Shown here piece by piece: positions 23,029 to 31,493 of a stretch of DNA of 51,986 nt. Origin of the DNA: a virus; the IMG/VR virus record IMGVR_UViG_3300036766_001779, positions 1 to 51,986 of that record, one strand, 5' to 3'. The notes below the pieces were generated by a model. It saw nothing but the letters and a program-made list of their open reading frames with translations, was not told the origin of the DNA and did not search any database. The position numbers were made by a program, and so were the translations under genes. Position 1 is the stretch's first letter. Every line of letters begins with the position of its first letter.

Positions 23029-25169
23029 TGGCCACAGTCGGTAAAATCACCCATACGTTGCGTGCAGTCGGTGGCGACTATAGTTCTTACAGCGCGTGGC
23101 ATACAGCTCAGGCACGCGACCTTACGGCCATGCGAAAAATCAAGGTGCTTATCACTACTGGCACGCCTGTAGTTGGGCAACTTATCACGTTTTCTAACGG
23201 CGCTACAGGCACAATTGCGACCGTCGACACAAAGAGCATCCGTTATGTAAGAGTGGGAGGCGAGCCAACGCCCGGACTGACGTGGACAACTGCGAGTTCA
23301 GCCGGTTCCGTCCTTGCTTGGGTTTATCGCGACGGCGAAATTGAAGAGCTGCTGATTTACAACGATTGGCCCAGTGGCCATACGGGCGCGGAAGTGAATA
23401 TTTCGTCCACATGGGTTACGAGCAGCAGCTGTTTTGTCCAACTTCGTGTGGCCAACGGCCATCGTCATAAAGGCCGTCTTAATAGCGGTTATTATTATGT
23501 TTGCAACAATCCCGCGCTTACACAGTCGGCTTTCAAAGTGCCGAACTACACACATTTCGAGGGCATGGGAATTGCAGCAAATGCAACGGGCTCAAACTGG
23601 GCCAACGGCCTCGTTTATCCTGCTCGCAACCTTGTAATGGATGGCTGCATCTTTAGTGGCAAGGGCATGCAGGTTGCTTCCACGCTCGGAACAATTCTTT
23701 GTAACAATCTCAGTTACAGCACTGTCATTCGCAACTGTTTATTTCTTAATTCGAAAGGCCAATATGCTCTTTATTGCACACAGTTGTCAAGCGGTTTGCA
23801 AATTATTAATAACACGATGAATTACGGATATATGGGCATGTGCGTTGGTTTTGTGAACATCACAAATATAAAGTCGCTTGTACTAAACAACTTGTTCACG
23901 TATCCCGGAAACGCGCTTAATAAATCGGGAATAGTTGGTCAGTTTATTGACAGCGCATCCGGCCATAACGCCTGTTCGACCGGCCAAGTTTGCATGATGG
24001 ACCCGCTCTACACAAGCCCGCTTACTGACATTGCAACATGGCTTACGGGCGGTTATCCAGACATGCTGTATCGTTATAAAGCCAGAACTGTCCATGAAAG
24101 TTACGACCAAGAGGTCTGGGATTTACGCTTGGCGTTTGAAGATACGCTCATTATGAAAAAGGGTGGCGACCTTACTGCGTACGGTGCAGGAAATGATTGT
24201 GCGGGCGAATTTCGGCCGGCCTTGTCTCCAGATATTGGAGCCTTTCAATTCAATTACGATATTGGCGGCCGTTCCTTTACGTTCACTCCAAAATCCAAGA
24301 ATCTTGCAGGCACGTTCCAAAAAACATTGCAGCAAACCGGCACCGATTTCTGGATTGAATACACGCGTGAAGACCAGACGACTGAAATTGATGGCCTTAT
24401 TCTGCACGGAGTTTGGCAAGTGCCGCTTGGAGCCGGCTTGGAAGGCCGTACTGCCGTCGAAGATTCCGTGCGCGAGTATTTGTGGGATTTCAAGAACATT
24501 GTGGGCGACTTAGTTGTGGATGCCAACACAGCAAATGAGCGTTTATTCGAGCGAGTCGCCCTAATGGAAATTTCGTTCGGTGACATGAGCCAAAACGGCC
24601 TGCTCGAAATAAACTTCACGTTCAAATATCCTGCTGCAGGTGTTGTTCTAACGGCCGCTTGCACGGAACTTGGCTTCTTGAAATTGGACAACACAGTGCT
24701 GTTTGATTTCGGGGCTAACGGCGAAATTGTAAATTTTGCAATGAAGCCCACTCGAGAAAACAACAATCAATTGAAGGACGTATTCCGCGGCAAGCCCGTT
24801 GTCGTGAAAAATAAGATGACGGATGACTTCGATAATATGTGGACTTTCGAAGTTACGATGACGCTCGACATGGCCCGTCTGTACGAGTTGACTGGCTTCT
24901 TGTCGTGGTTTGGCTTAGACCCCGCGGAAAAACGAATGGAAATTATGCGTGTTTGTGTTGAGCTCGCACGGCACGTTGGCTATGTTGGAAAACTGCAGCT
25001 CGACCCACATCGTAATTATTTTTCCAACATCTGGTCGGGCACAGTGGGCAACACATGGACGGGCGTGGAGTATGCGTCCTTCACACCAGGCGAGCTCACA
25101 AATGACCGTTACGTGGATTTGACTTTCGTGTTCCGTTACGGACTTAATTACGTCGCTGCGGAGTGGTAA
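23028..25169 (+). CDS. Beta-helix domain fused to a distal-tail-like protein
   Basis: The protein has 713 residues and follows the tape measure, where the distal tail protein normally sits. Residues about 1-400 form an Asn-rich beta-helix (MDGCIFSGKG, IRNCLFLNSKG, LQIINNTMNYG, LVLNNLF). Residues about 410-713 form a beta-sandwich-rich part (RSFTFTPKSKNLAGTFQK, then FEVTMTLDMARLYELTGFL) that may be duplicated and fits a distal-tail ring. A glycan-binding module built into the tail tip is the simplest reading. Start and stop codons overlap neighbours as TAATG. Confidence 0.75.
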   Translation: MATVGKITHTLRAVGGDYSSYSAWHTAQARDLTAMRKIKVLITTGTPVVGQLITFSNGATGTIATVDTKSIRYVRVGGEPTPGLTWTTASSAGSVLAWVYRDGEIEELLIYNDWPSGHTGAEVNISSTWVTSSSCFVQLRVANGHRHKGRLNSGYYYVCNNPALTQSAFKVPNYTHFEGMGIAANATGSNWANGLVYPARNLVMDGCIFSGKGMQVASTLGTILCNNLSYSTVIRNCLFLNSKGQYALYCTQLSSGLQIINNTMNYGYMGMCVGFVNITNIKSLVLNNLFTYPGNALNKSGIVGQFIDSASGHNACSTGQVCMMDPLYTSPLTDIATWLTGGYPDMLYRYKARTVHESYDQEVWDLRLAFEDTLIMKKGGDLTAYGAGNDCAGEFRPALSPDIGAFQFNYDIGGRSFTFTPKSKNLAGTFQKTLQQTGTDFWIEYTREDQTTEIDGLILHGVWQVPLGAGLEGRTAVEDSVREYLWDFKNIVGDLVVDANTANERLFERVALMEISFGDMSQNGLLEINFTFKYPAAGVVLTAACTELGFLKLDNTVLFDFGANGEIVNFAMKPTRENNNQLKDVFRGKPVVVKNKMTDDFDNMWTFEVTMTLDMARLYELTGFLSWFGLDPAEKRMEIMRVCVELARHVGYVGKLQLDPHRNYFSNIWSGTVGNTWTGVEYASFTPGELTNDRYVDLTFVFRYGLNYVAAEW

Positions 25170-25172
25170 ACA

Positions 25173-26831
25173 ATGGTCGCTGTCCTCATAAGCAACAGTT
25201 TGCCCGGATTTGCGTTGAAAAAACTGACGAAGTCAATCAACCAGCCGGCCGTCCTACAGTTCGAATATTACGGCAGTGTTTACACGCCAGGCGGTGCGAC
25301 GCCGATGGCAATTGGCACAGAGGTCGAATATACGGACAGCGACTTGGGCTATGCTTTCAAAGGCAAAGTCAATTCGCTTGGATACAATTTCGGAGTTGGC
25401 GAAGGTCATCAATTGCGTGCTGTGGACGATTACTTTAATTTGAACAAAAACTTTGCCAATTTATTCACGTCGCCAAATTCAGCTCCGATAAATAAGCCGA
25501 CATATCGAGTTGGATTCACAGTCAAGAAGGCTTACAGTCGAGTAGCACCGCATCTTCCGCTATTCCGCGACACGCCGAAGGATGCCATCACTCGTCTGTT
25601 AACACAGCTTGGAATTGCCTTTGATACCGTTAGCTTGAACGCCGTAACGGGCATTAACACGGAAATTGACGAGCCAAATATTAAGAAGGGTGCAACGTAT
25701 GACGACTGGCTTTCGGAATTGCTCAGCCTAACGGATTCGGGCTTTGCTTATTTGGATTACGTTGACGTCGGCCACACGCCCACAATCTTCTTCGGTAATT
25801 ACGGTTCTGCAGCCACATTTGCAGTCGGTGTATCGGACTTTGGCACGCCCGCAATTATTATTCCGAACGGCACACCGCTGATGCTGAACGGCAATTTAAA
25901 TCTTCGTCGCTCCTCCAAGCGTGCAGCGACTTATACGCTGGAGGGAGCTGGCAAGTTCAAGCGTACGACGGGCAGGGACAACGTCGAGAATCCAGCAGGC
26001 CAGAGCGTTTTGGCTGCAAATATCGCGGTTTATTATCATGCCGGCTGGCCTAATGACCGTGAAATTCGTATTAAGACGCCTTGGCCGCTCGTGACAAAAC
26101 GAATGATTGACCCAGCGACAGGCGTTGCAGAAGACTATTCGCTCGTATATTTCAACTTCACATATTCCATTGTTCCGCCGTCGTTCACGTTCGTACTGCA
26201 CACGGATGATATGGAATTGAATGACGACTACATCGCCCTAAAGGACAACTGGTCAGTCCAAGTTGGATGGCTGAGTGACAACTTTTTAGGAATCGGTGCG
26301 GGCAGCCCCACGTTCGGCTATTGCCATATTTGGTGCACGAACTTAGTGGAGCCGCTAATTATTACGCAGACTGCTGCGCCGACGGAGTTGGACGGTCAAA
26401 TAACAGAGATGATTGACAAGTTCTATTACTATGAGGATTTCACAGGAGCCTTCGTTGTGTCCAGTATTCCCGAAATGCAGGCCTATTTCGATAAGCGCTT
26501 TGTCCAAGTCACTGCAGCAAACGATAGGGATGGCTCGCTGATTTGCCATATCTCAGGCTTGAACACGAGCATCAAATTAGGTGCTGTTATTTCGGGACCG
26601 GCTCCGTTCACAGATATGATTGTGAATCAAATTACATACGACTTGGAAAAACGTAACACGGACCTAATTATCTCGCCTCAACCTTTGAATGAAATTGTCG
26701 AAGAAGCCAAATTCGAGCTGCGCCGTCGTCGTGAGCTCAATTCCAACAACATCATTTTCTATCGGCCACCGGACCCGCCCGATATTTCGGACGCGTTTAA
26801 CGGCGTTCACCACGTCGAATCAGGAGCGTAA
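25173..26831 (+). CDS. Baseplate hub/tail-tip protein (gp27/late control D-like)
   Basis: The protein has 552 residues and lies next to the distal-tail gene. The N-terminus (residues 20-110) has IGTEVEYTDSDLGYAFKGKV, a hub-like barrel pattern in which a mechanical property (field of view EVEY...FKGKV) repeats as in gp27/gpD proteins. Further on LLTQLGIAFDTVSLNAVTG fits the second barrel of such hubs. The C-terminal LRRRRELNSNNIIFYRPPDPPD is a flexible tail. The family assignment rests on order and pattern, not on a diagnostic site. Confidence 0.7.
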   Translation: MVAVLISNSLPGFALKKLTKSINQPAVLQFEYYGSVYTPGGATPMAIGTEVEYTDSDLGYAFKGKVNSLGYNFGVGEGHQLRAVDDYFNLNKNFANLFTSPNSAPINKPTYRVGFTVKKAYSRVAPHLPLFRDTPKDAITRLLTQLGIAFDTVSLNAVTGINTEIDEPNIKKGATYDDWLSELLSLTDSGFAYLDYVDVGHTPTIFFGNYGSAATFAVGVSDFGTPAIIIPNGTPLMLNGNLNLRRSSKRAATYTLEGAGKFKRTTGRDNVENPAGQSVLAANIAVYYHAGWPNDREIRIKTPWPLVTKRMIDPATGVAEDYSLVYFNFTYSIVPPSFTFVLHTDDMELNDDYIALKDNWSVQVGWLSDNFLGIGAGSPTFGYCHIWCTNLVEPLIITQTAAPTELDGQITEMIDKFYYYEDFTGAFVVSSIPEMQAYFDKRFVQVTAANDRDGSLICHISGLNTSIKLGAVISGPAPFTDMIVNQITYDLEKRNTDLIISPQPLNEIVEEAKFELRRRRELNSNNIIFYRPPDPPDISDAFNGVHHVESGA

Positions 26832-26832
26832 C

Positions 26833-27066
26833 ATGGTCATTCAAAAAGGCGGTTACTGGCTCGTCGTGTCGCACACAGGCAAGATTCTTGGTCGTCACGA
26901 CACAGCTAAAGAAGCCTATGCACAACATTCGGCTGTCCTTCATTCTGAAGGACGGACCGAAGCCCATCCGAGCGGCACAAAGGAACAGTACGCTCGTGCC
27001 AAGCGCAGAGTGGAAGCCATGTCGATGGCTCAGGTCAAGAAACACACACCGTCTGGAGGAAAATGA
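26833..27066 (+). CDS. Small phage protein, WLVVSHTGKILGRH type
   Basis: The protein has 77 residues and begins with two strands YWLVVSHTGKILGRHDT and a helix KEAYAQHSAVLHSE. This strand-strand-helix layout with a V-S-H-x-G-K motif occurs in small phage proteins that copy a question-mark-like beta hairpin, often beside tail or capsid-protease genes. The role is unknown. GGAGC precedes ATG 26833; the stop overlaps the next start. Confidence 0.6.
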   Translation: MVIQKGGYWLVVSHTGKILGRHDTAKEAYAQHSAVLHSEGRTEAHPSGTKEQYARAKRRVEAMSMAQVKKHTPSGGK

Positions 27067-27341
27067 GCATGGAAATTCAAGACGTTCTTTTCATTATCAG
27101 TTGGCTTATCGCTGTGGCAGTTCCTGCTGCTGTTGCCGTTTATAAATCCATCAAGGCCGGACAATACAAGGAGGCTGGCGAGAAATTGATGGACACCATC
27201 GAAATGGGCGACAGCAAGAAAACAAAGGACCTTGTGTCGAATCTTGTTCCAAAAAACATTCGCGAAGCGATTGTGGAGCCTTACGTCGAGAAAAAAGGCT
27301 ATCGCAAATCGCTCGCAAAAAAGGAGGCAGCACCGCAATGA
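27063..27341 (+). CDS. Small N-terminally anchored membrane protein, holin candidate
   Basis: The protein has 92 residues with one hydrophobic segment near residues 7-28 (VLFIISWLIAVAVPAAVAVY) and a charged cytoplasmic or periplasmic tail rich in Lys and Glu. Its place at the end of the late operon with a lipoprotein suggests a holin or i-spanin. It starts with ATGA overlap on the previous gene. Confidence 0.6.
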   Translation: MSMEIQDVLFIISWLIAVAVPAAVAVYKSIKAGQYKEAGEKLMDTIEMGDSKKTKDLVSNLVPKNIREAIVEPYVEKKGYRKSLAKKEAAPQ

Positions 27342-27601
27342 GAAAAGTCCTTTGCTTGTTCGCTCTGATGGGCTTGTGTTTCCTTTCTGGCTGTTATCAT
27401 CTTGTGCCGGACAGCCATTTTGTGTTCCTGCAGAAAATTGACGAATCCGTCATGGTTGAGTATAAGGCGTACGTCACTGCAGACAAATCGCTGACACAGT
27501 TCAGCAAGGGCAATCGTTTGGAAACGGTTGCCACTTTTGAGGCGGTTCTGGAGGAGTACGGACATGGACCTGAACTTCGACCTGATGATAAACAAAAGTA
27601 A
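27338..27601 (+). CDS. Phage lipoprotein, outer spanin candidate
   Basis: The protein has 87 residues. Residues 1-18 are a lipoprotein signal peptide, with the lipobox LSGC giving Cys19 as the lipidated residue. The mature part is short, without the Pro-rich stretch of classic Rz1. It lies in the terminal cassette of the late operon with a membrane protein upstream and an overlapping gene downstream, so a spanin or superinfection-exclusion role is plausible. A lipobox suits an envelope with an inner and outer membrane but also occurs in Gram-positives. Confidence 0.65.
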   Translation: MRKVLCLFALMGLCFLSGCYHLVPDSHFVFLQKIDESVMVEYKAYVTADKSLTQFSKGNRLETVATFEAVLEEYGHGPELRPDDKQK

Positions 27602-27893
27602 AGAAGTCTTATTCAAGTCGGACTTGATGACAAAATTTCCGAGCAAAAAAGAACGTCAACTGATGGAGCAGTTCATTTCGGACGCAGTGATGCTGGCCGT
27701 CATCATAGCTGCGAATCCACAGAGTGCCAAAAAATATGAAACGGACCGCAAAATGATTGAAGCACGTCTTTACGGACTACGTACATTGGCGGAAGCCAAA
27801 GTGGAACACGCTCTTCTTGAGATGGTCAAAGCTGCGATTCCGGACAGTGTGCCCAAACAGCTCGTTGAGTCAGTTGTGTTGTTCTTCGGCTGA
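27564..27893 (+). CDS. Hypothetical protein at end of late operon
   Basis: The protein has 109 residues from ATG 27564, preceded by GGAGG. It overlaps the lipoprotein gene by 38 nt. It is helical, with an amphipathic middle (LMEQFISDAVMLAVIIAANP near 43-62) that might be membrane-associated. I do not recognise the family. A terminator follows. Confidence 0.6.
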   Translation: MDLNFDLMINKSKEVLFKSDLMTKFPSKKERQLMEQFISDAVMLAVIIAANPQSAKKYETDRKMIEARLYGLRTLAEAKVEHALLEMVKAAIPDSVPKQLVESVVLFFG

Positions 27894-27905
27894 CCTGTTA
27901 AAATC

Positions 27906-27970
27906 GGGTGTGAGTGTGATGACAGTTTCCCCGTCATCCGATTCGTTAGAATCCTCACACCCTAATTTTT
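27906..27970 (+). terminator. Terminator of the late operon
   Basis: The arms GGGTGTGAG (27906-27914) and CTCACACCC (27954-27962) are perfectly complementary. An inner hairpin GATGAC/GTCATC sits in the loop. The 3' side is TAATTTTTG. It closes the plus-strand operon. Confidence 0.75.
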
Positions 27971-27984
27971 GCCTATCAGTTTAT

Positions 27985-28172
27985 GCCTAATAAACACCTA
28001 ATACGAAACACGAAATTTCACGTTTAAACAGACTGACCCTATAAAATGCAGGTCGGACCGGTTGACCCGCCAAATTCTGCGAAGGCGACGCGAATTCTTG
28101 CATTCTAGAAGGGATGTCTGAAGTGATTAGGATGCTGGGCAGTTCGATTTCGGTGTTCAAAATGGTCAATTA
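27985..28172 (-). ncRNA. Intergenic structured element, copy 2 (IGR-E2)
   Basis: Read on the minus strand, this copy matches the copy at 35163-35338 most closely: about 46 of 62 positions by hand alignment around GCGTCGCCTTC and GCATTTTATAGGG. The CGCC/GGCG stem (plus-strand 28084-28087 and 28068-28071) is kept, and a second stem GCGGGTC/GACCTGC forms where copy 1 has TACGGG/CCCGTA. It lies downstream of the minus operon and next to the late terminator. Function unknown. Confidence 0.55.
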
Positions 28173-28533
28173 GGGTTCTATTAGGATTCTTAAACGCTGT
28201 TTTGCTGCTATTTCGCTCAAATAACCCGGGTTATGAGAAGATTCGTATTTGGGCAGTACAACGACTTGCAGCGGCAAATTTCCAAACGGACATAATCGAT
28301 TCCATCCCGAATTCAACCAAGTCGTGTCCCATACGCAGGACAACATTTCATTGAACGGCCGTTTGCCCAAAAAGAAACGAGCTGGTGCCAAGCCCACAGC
28401 TACGATGATGGCTGGTTTCAAAATACAAAATTGTGTTATCGGAAATCGTGTAAACTTGAAACAGGATTCAGATGCAATTGTTAAAAGACGGCGCTGCAGC
28501 ACAGGGCCGATGTCAGAAGAATATGCAACGACG
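28170..28533 (-). pseudogene. Remnant resembling the C-terminal half of a family 4 uracil-DNA glycosylase
   Basis: Downstream of the RuvC-like gene one minus-strand frame stays open for over 120 codons without a ribosome site or a good start. It reads ITQFCILKPAIIVAVGLAP, then ARFFLGKRPFNEM, and ends LPLQVVVLPKYESSHNPGYL. The I-x-x-L-K-P-x-x-I-V-A-x-G signature, an LGKR and a C-terminal H-x-P near a Pro-rich strand resemble the end of type 4/5 uracil-DNA glycosylases. The N-terminal VGEAPG/PFVG half is missing. I read it as a decayed fragment; a chance open frame is the alternative. Confidence 0.35.
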
Positions 28534-29025
28534 TTACAACGATAACCATGTAATGGCATGCTCTGTGGTCCAACTGTAGTGCAGCAAGCCGATGGCATCC
28601 GACACATTGAGATTGGCCGTCGTTGGCTTGAATTTAATTTTCTGTCCGTAAAAATATTTCATGCGCTTGTAAATGATGGGCTTTTTCAACTGCCCTTGCC
28701 ATATACCTGCAGACAACAGGCCAATCTTTTTGCAAGACGAAAGGCCAATAAGGATTCCAACCATCATTGACAGCTTCAAAATGGAGCCGGACTCCTTCGC
28801 TTGATTGCCGGCTCCTGCATGAAACACTCTCGGCAACTCGATGACGAGCTCACTTGGCTTGTAAATTGCAATTTGCTCACAAAGACCTTTTGCAATGACG
28901 ACTGAACGTGCAGCGTAATTCTTTTGTTTGTCATCTTCAAGACCGTAAGCCTGCAATTGCCCTTGCTTGCGTCCAAAAGCCCATCCACTAAAAAGTGTTC
29001 CAGGGTCAACAGCGAATCTGCTCAT
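28534..29025 (-). CDS. RuvC-like Holliday junction resolvase
   Basis: The protein has 163 residues with the RNase H-like fold of RuvC. Acidic residues fit the active site: D7 in FAVDPGT, E63 in ELVIELPRV and D143 in NVSDAIGLLHY. It probably cuts branched replication or recombination intermediates before packaging. It overlaps the DNA polymerase stop by 4 nt (ATGA), so they are coupled. The length is normal for the family. Confidence 0.87.
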   Translation of the reverse strand: MSRFAVDPGTLFSGWAFGRKQGQLQAYGLEDDKQKNYAARSVVIAKGLCEQIAIYKPSELVIELPRVFHAGAGNQAKESGSILKLSMMVGILIGLSSCKKIGLLSAGIWQGQLKKPIIYKRMKYFYGQKIKFKPTTANLNVSDAIGLLHYSWTTEHAITWLSL

Positions 29026-30950
29026 AATCCAAGTTCCTTTAAATTAACTTTTTCAAGATTGTGCCAGTTGCCATTCGCACGTTCGACTGACACCTTCAAA
29101 GGAATTATCAATTCTGGATTGTCGCCCATGAGACGCACAATTTGTTTGGGCAAAAACTTCTCTTCGCTCTCGTGGATTTCAACAACAATCTCGTCGTGAA
29201 TCGTCATAATCATTTTGGACTTGTAGTTGTCCAGCACACGGCCGACTCGCATCATTGCCCGTTTCAGCACGTCAGCTGCCCCACCTTGACAGAGATAGTT
29301 CACACCCTTGTAAGCATACTGCGGGTCGATAACATAGCGACGACCCATGAAATTGTGCAAGCAACCTTTTGTGCGCACTTCGTTAATGACGCGTGCTTGA
29401 AAATCCCGCACACCCGGAAAATAGCCGTAATACAGAGCGAGCAGCTCTTCCACTTTTTCAGGAGTACATTTTAACTTCCAAGCGAAAGTTTTTTTGCCCA
29501 TTCCGTAAAGAATTCCAAAGTTGACAATCTTGGCGAGCACTCGCAGCTTTTCTGATATCTCGCCGTAAAGAGCTTGACAAGTTTCAGAATGCAGGTCTCG
29601 TCCCGATGTCATTATGTTCACAACGCGTTTATCTTTGGATTCGTGCGCGAATATACGAAGCTCGATTTGTGAATAGTCAAAATGCCAGTTTTGAAAATCT
29701 TCGCGCGGAATGAAAGCCTTTTTCACTCCTTTGAAAACGACTTCTGCTCCAGCTCGTTCTCGCACCACATCTTCCATCGGAATGTTTTGCAGATTTGGAT
29801 TGCTGGAAGAGAATCGTCCTGTTTGTGTTCCAATTTGTGCATAGTTTGGATGAAGGATGCCGTTATCAAGGTGTTCACGATAGCCAATAAAGTACGTGTC
29901 GCGGACTTTAATGTATTGCCGCCACCGAATGAGCTCCTTTGTGAACTCGCAGTCAAAACGGCTCAGTGCCCGCTCATCCATACTGGGCTGGCCACTTTTC
30001 GTACGAGCGCCAATTGGATTATTGAACTGACCGTACACAACAGGTATTAGCTGCAAGTCGGAGCCGAGATTAATGTCCTTCGGTTGAATAACTTGAATGT
30101 AGTTGCTGCGCACTTTTTTGCCTTTACGAGTACGCGTTCTCGTCCGTTTAAGTCTTATAGGCTCCAGCAACTTTCGCAATATAGCTTCGGATTTGACTTC
30201 TTTTGCTGTTAGTTCTTTTATTCGCTCGAGCATATAAGGCTCGTCCAAGCGAATGCCCCGATTCTCCATTTTGATAATGTACTGCAGCAATTCCATTTCA
30301 TTCAAATATAGGTCCCACAGTTTCAGTCGTTTTAACGGAGCGAGAAAAACATAAAACAGCTGTAGCGTGTTTTCAACATCCCGCTTGGCGTATGGAATGA
30401 GAATGTCTTTTGGCACGTCCGAGTAGTTGGGTGGTCGACCATTTTCCTCTGTAAAGGATTTCGTGTTCTTCCTTATCCACATCTTAACAGCATCAGATTT
30501 TGGCTGCTGCAAATATTTTTCGGACAGCACTTCCAAGCTAAGCCGCTTCAAACAGTTTTCTTTATGCTTTGGCCCTGCTTTGCCCTGTGCTCCAAGTAGA
30601 TGGGCCATTACCATTGTATCGTGGATTCGGCCAGCAACACGTATATCGTTAGCAGCCAACATTTTCAAATCGAACTTGGCGTTATGAAATACCTTAATGA
30701 CGTTCGGGTCTGCCATCCACTTTCGCACGCAGTTGCGCATACCTTCCATCTTGTCAAGTTTAACAACGGAGCGGCCATTAACATTGCAGAACGCGTAAGC
30801 GAAGATTCGATTGCCATGATACACGTCCAAGCCATCAGTTTCAGTATCAACGGCAATCACCTTGCCGGGCAACCGTTCGCCAGCATTGACCCACAACTGT
30901 GTGCCAATCTTGGGTCGGCTGTATTTTGTGCGTGCTCCTAAGTACACCAT
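29022..30950 (-). CDS. Family A DNA polymerase with 3'-5' exonuclease
   Basis: The protein has 642 residues. The exonuclease domain opens with VIAVDTETDGLD (D35, E37), then FHNAKFDLKML and YAKRDVENTLQLF. The polymerase domain has motif A DYSQIELRIFAHES, motif B with LRVLAKIVNFGILYGMG and motif C MTIHDEIVVE. TGRFSSSNPNLQNIP is also typical. No 5' nuclease domain is present, so this is a T7-type replicative enzyme. The start at ATG 30950 overlaps the previous stop (TAATG), with GAGGAGG upstream. Confidence 0.96.
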   Translation of the reverse strand: MVYLGARTKYSRPKIGTQLWVNAGERLPGKVIAVDTETDGLDVYHGNRIFAYAFCNVNGRSVVKLDKMEGMRNCVRKWMADPNVIKVFHNAKFDLKMLAANDIRVAGRIHDTMVMAHLLGAQGKAGPKHKENCLKRLSLEVLSEKYLQQPKSDAVKMWIRKNTKSFTEENGRPPNYSDVPKDILIPYAKRDVENTLQLFYVFLAPLKRLKLWDLYLNEMELLQYIIKMENRGIRLDEPYMLERIKELTAKEVKSEAILRKLLEPIRLKRTRTRTRKGKKVRSNYIQVIQPKDINLGSDLQLIPVVYGQFNNPIGARTKSGQPSMDERALSRFDCEFTKELIRWRQYIKVRDTYFIGYREHLDNGILHPNYAQIGTQTGRFSSSNPNLQNIPMEDVVRERAGAEVVFKGVKKAFIPREDFQNWHFDYSQIELRIFAHESKDKRVVNIMTSGRDLHSETCQALYGEISEKLRVLAKIVNFGILYGMGKKTFAWKLKCTPEKVEELLALYYGYFPGVRDFQARVINEVRTKGCLHNFMGRRYVIDPQYAYKGVNYLCQGGAADVLKRAMMRVGRVLDNYKSKMIMTIHDEIVVEIHESEEKFLPKQIVRLMGDNPELIIPLKVSVERANGNWHNLEKVNLKELGL

Positions 30951-31207
30951 TAAAACGGCGCCTCCTCACGCAGACAGAATTTCATCGCTTTGAACTCCTG
31001 CATAATTCTGTTTATGTGCCCGAAACCACAAGTTTTGCAGAGCACAAATCGTTTCTTTTTTGGTGTGATGACAGTTAGCGAACAATCGGCTGCGGGCTTT
31101 TTGCAAATACAGCAGTCGACAGCCGGTGTCCAAAATCCCACTGTGTAATAACTGCCCTGCACAGTGAAATCCGCTACACGAGTGAGATGCCGCTTACTCT
31201 CCGCCAT
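30950..31207 (-). CDS. Small zinc-finger protein
   Basis: The protein has 85 residues with Cys pairs CCICKK (near 32-35) and LCKTCGFG (near 56-59), forming one zinc ribbon. The ends are basic. It lies between MazG and DNA polymerase and overlaps both neighbours' ends. DNA or RNA binding is likely; the exact role is unknown. Confidence 0.7.
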   Translation of the reverse strand: MAESKRHLTRVADFTVQGSYYTVGFWTPAVDCCICKKPAADCSLTVITPKKKRFVLCKTCGFGHINRIMQEFKAMKFCLREEAPF

Positions 31208-31493
31208 TCATCTTCGCCTCCGCCTTCAACATATTCTTCGCATGAACTTCGTCGAAGGCCTTTTCCAAATTGATGCCCAGCGAAATTGCCATCCCGACAA
31301 CGACGTACAGCACATCTGCCAGTTCGGTTTCGACGTGCTTGTGGCTCTTGCGTTTGTTGACGGCCTGAGCCAATTCGCCGACTTCCTCCATTAGAAGGGC
31401 GAGATGAAAGTGGGCGTTCCGCTGACTCGGCTCGTCTAACGGAAGGTGGTGCAGATGATAGAAGTCAAGTAGCTGATACTTGAGTTTTCTCAT
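31194..31493 (-). CDS. MazG-like nucleotide pyrophosphohydrolase (modification operon copy)
   Basis: The protein has 99 residues from ATG 31493, with AGGAG about 7 nt upstream. The pattern EEVGELAQAV (E37, E40) and ETELADVLYVV (E57, D60) is the classic MazG/iMazG active site. In an operon for base modification it may clear unwanted nucleotides or convert (d)GTP-type pools; this is inference. It shares little sequence with the other MazG-like gene at 7270. Confidence 0.9.
   Translation of the reverse strand: MRKLKYQLLDFYHLHHLPLDEPSQRNAHFHLALLMEEVGELAQAVNKRKSHKHVETELADVLYVVVGMAISLGINLEKAFDEVHAKNMLKAEAKMNGGE

Noticed and set aside
22302-23180. Minus-strand frame of 292 codons opposite the tape measure end
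   Set aside because: Antisense to the tape measure, Ser/Ala/Cys-rich composition typical of a complement frame, no ribosome site.
28249-28545. Plus-strand frame of 98 codons beyond the late terminator
   Set aside because: It starts at TTG without a ribosome site, lies after the operon terminator, and opposes the better glycosylase-like frame.
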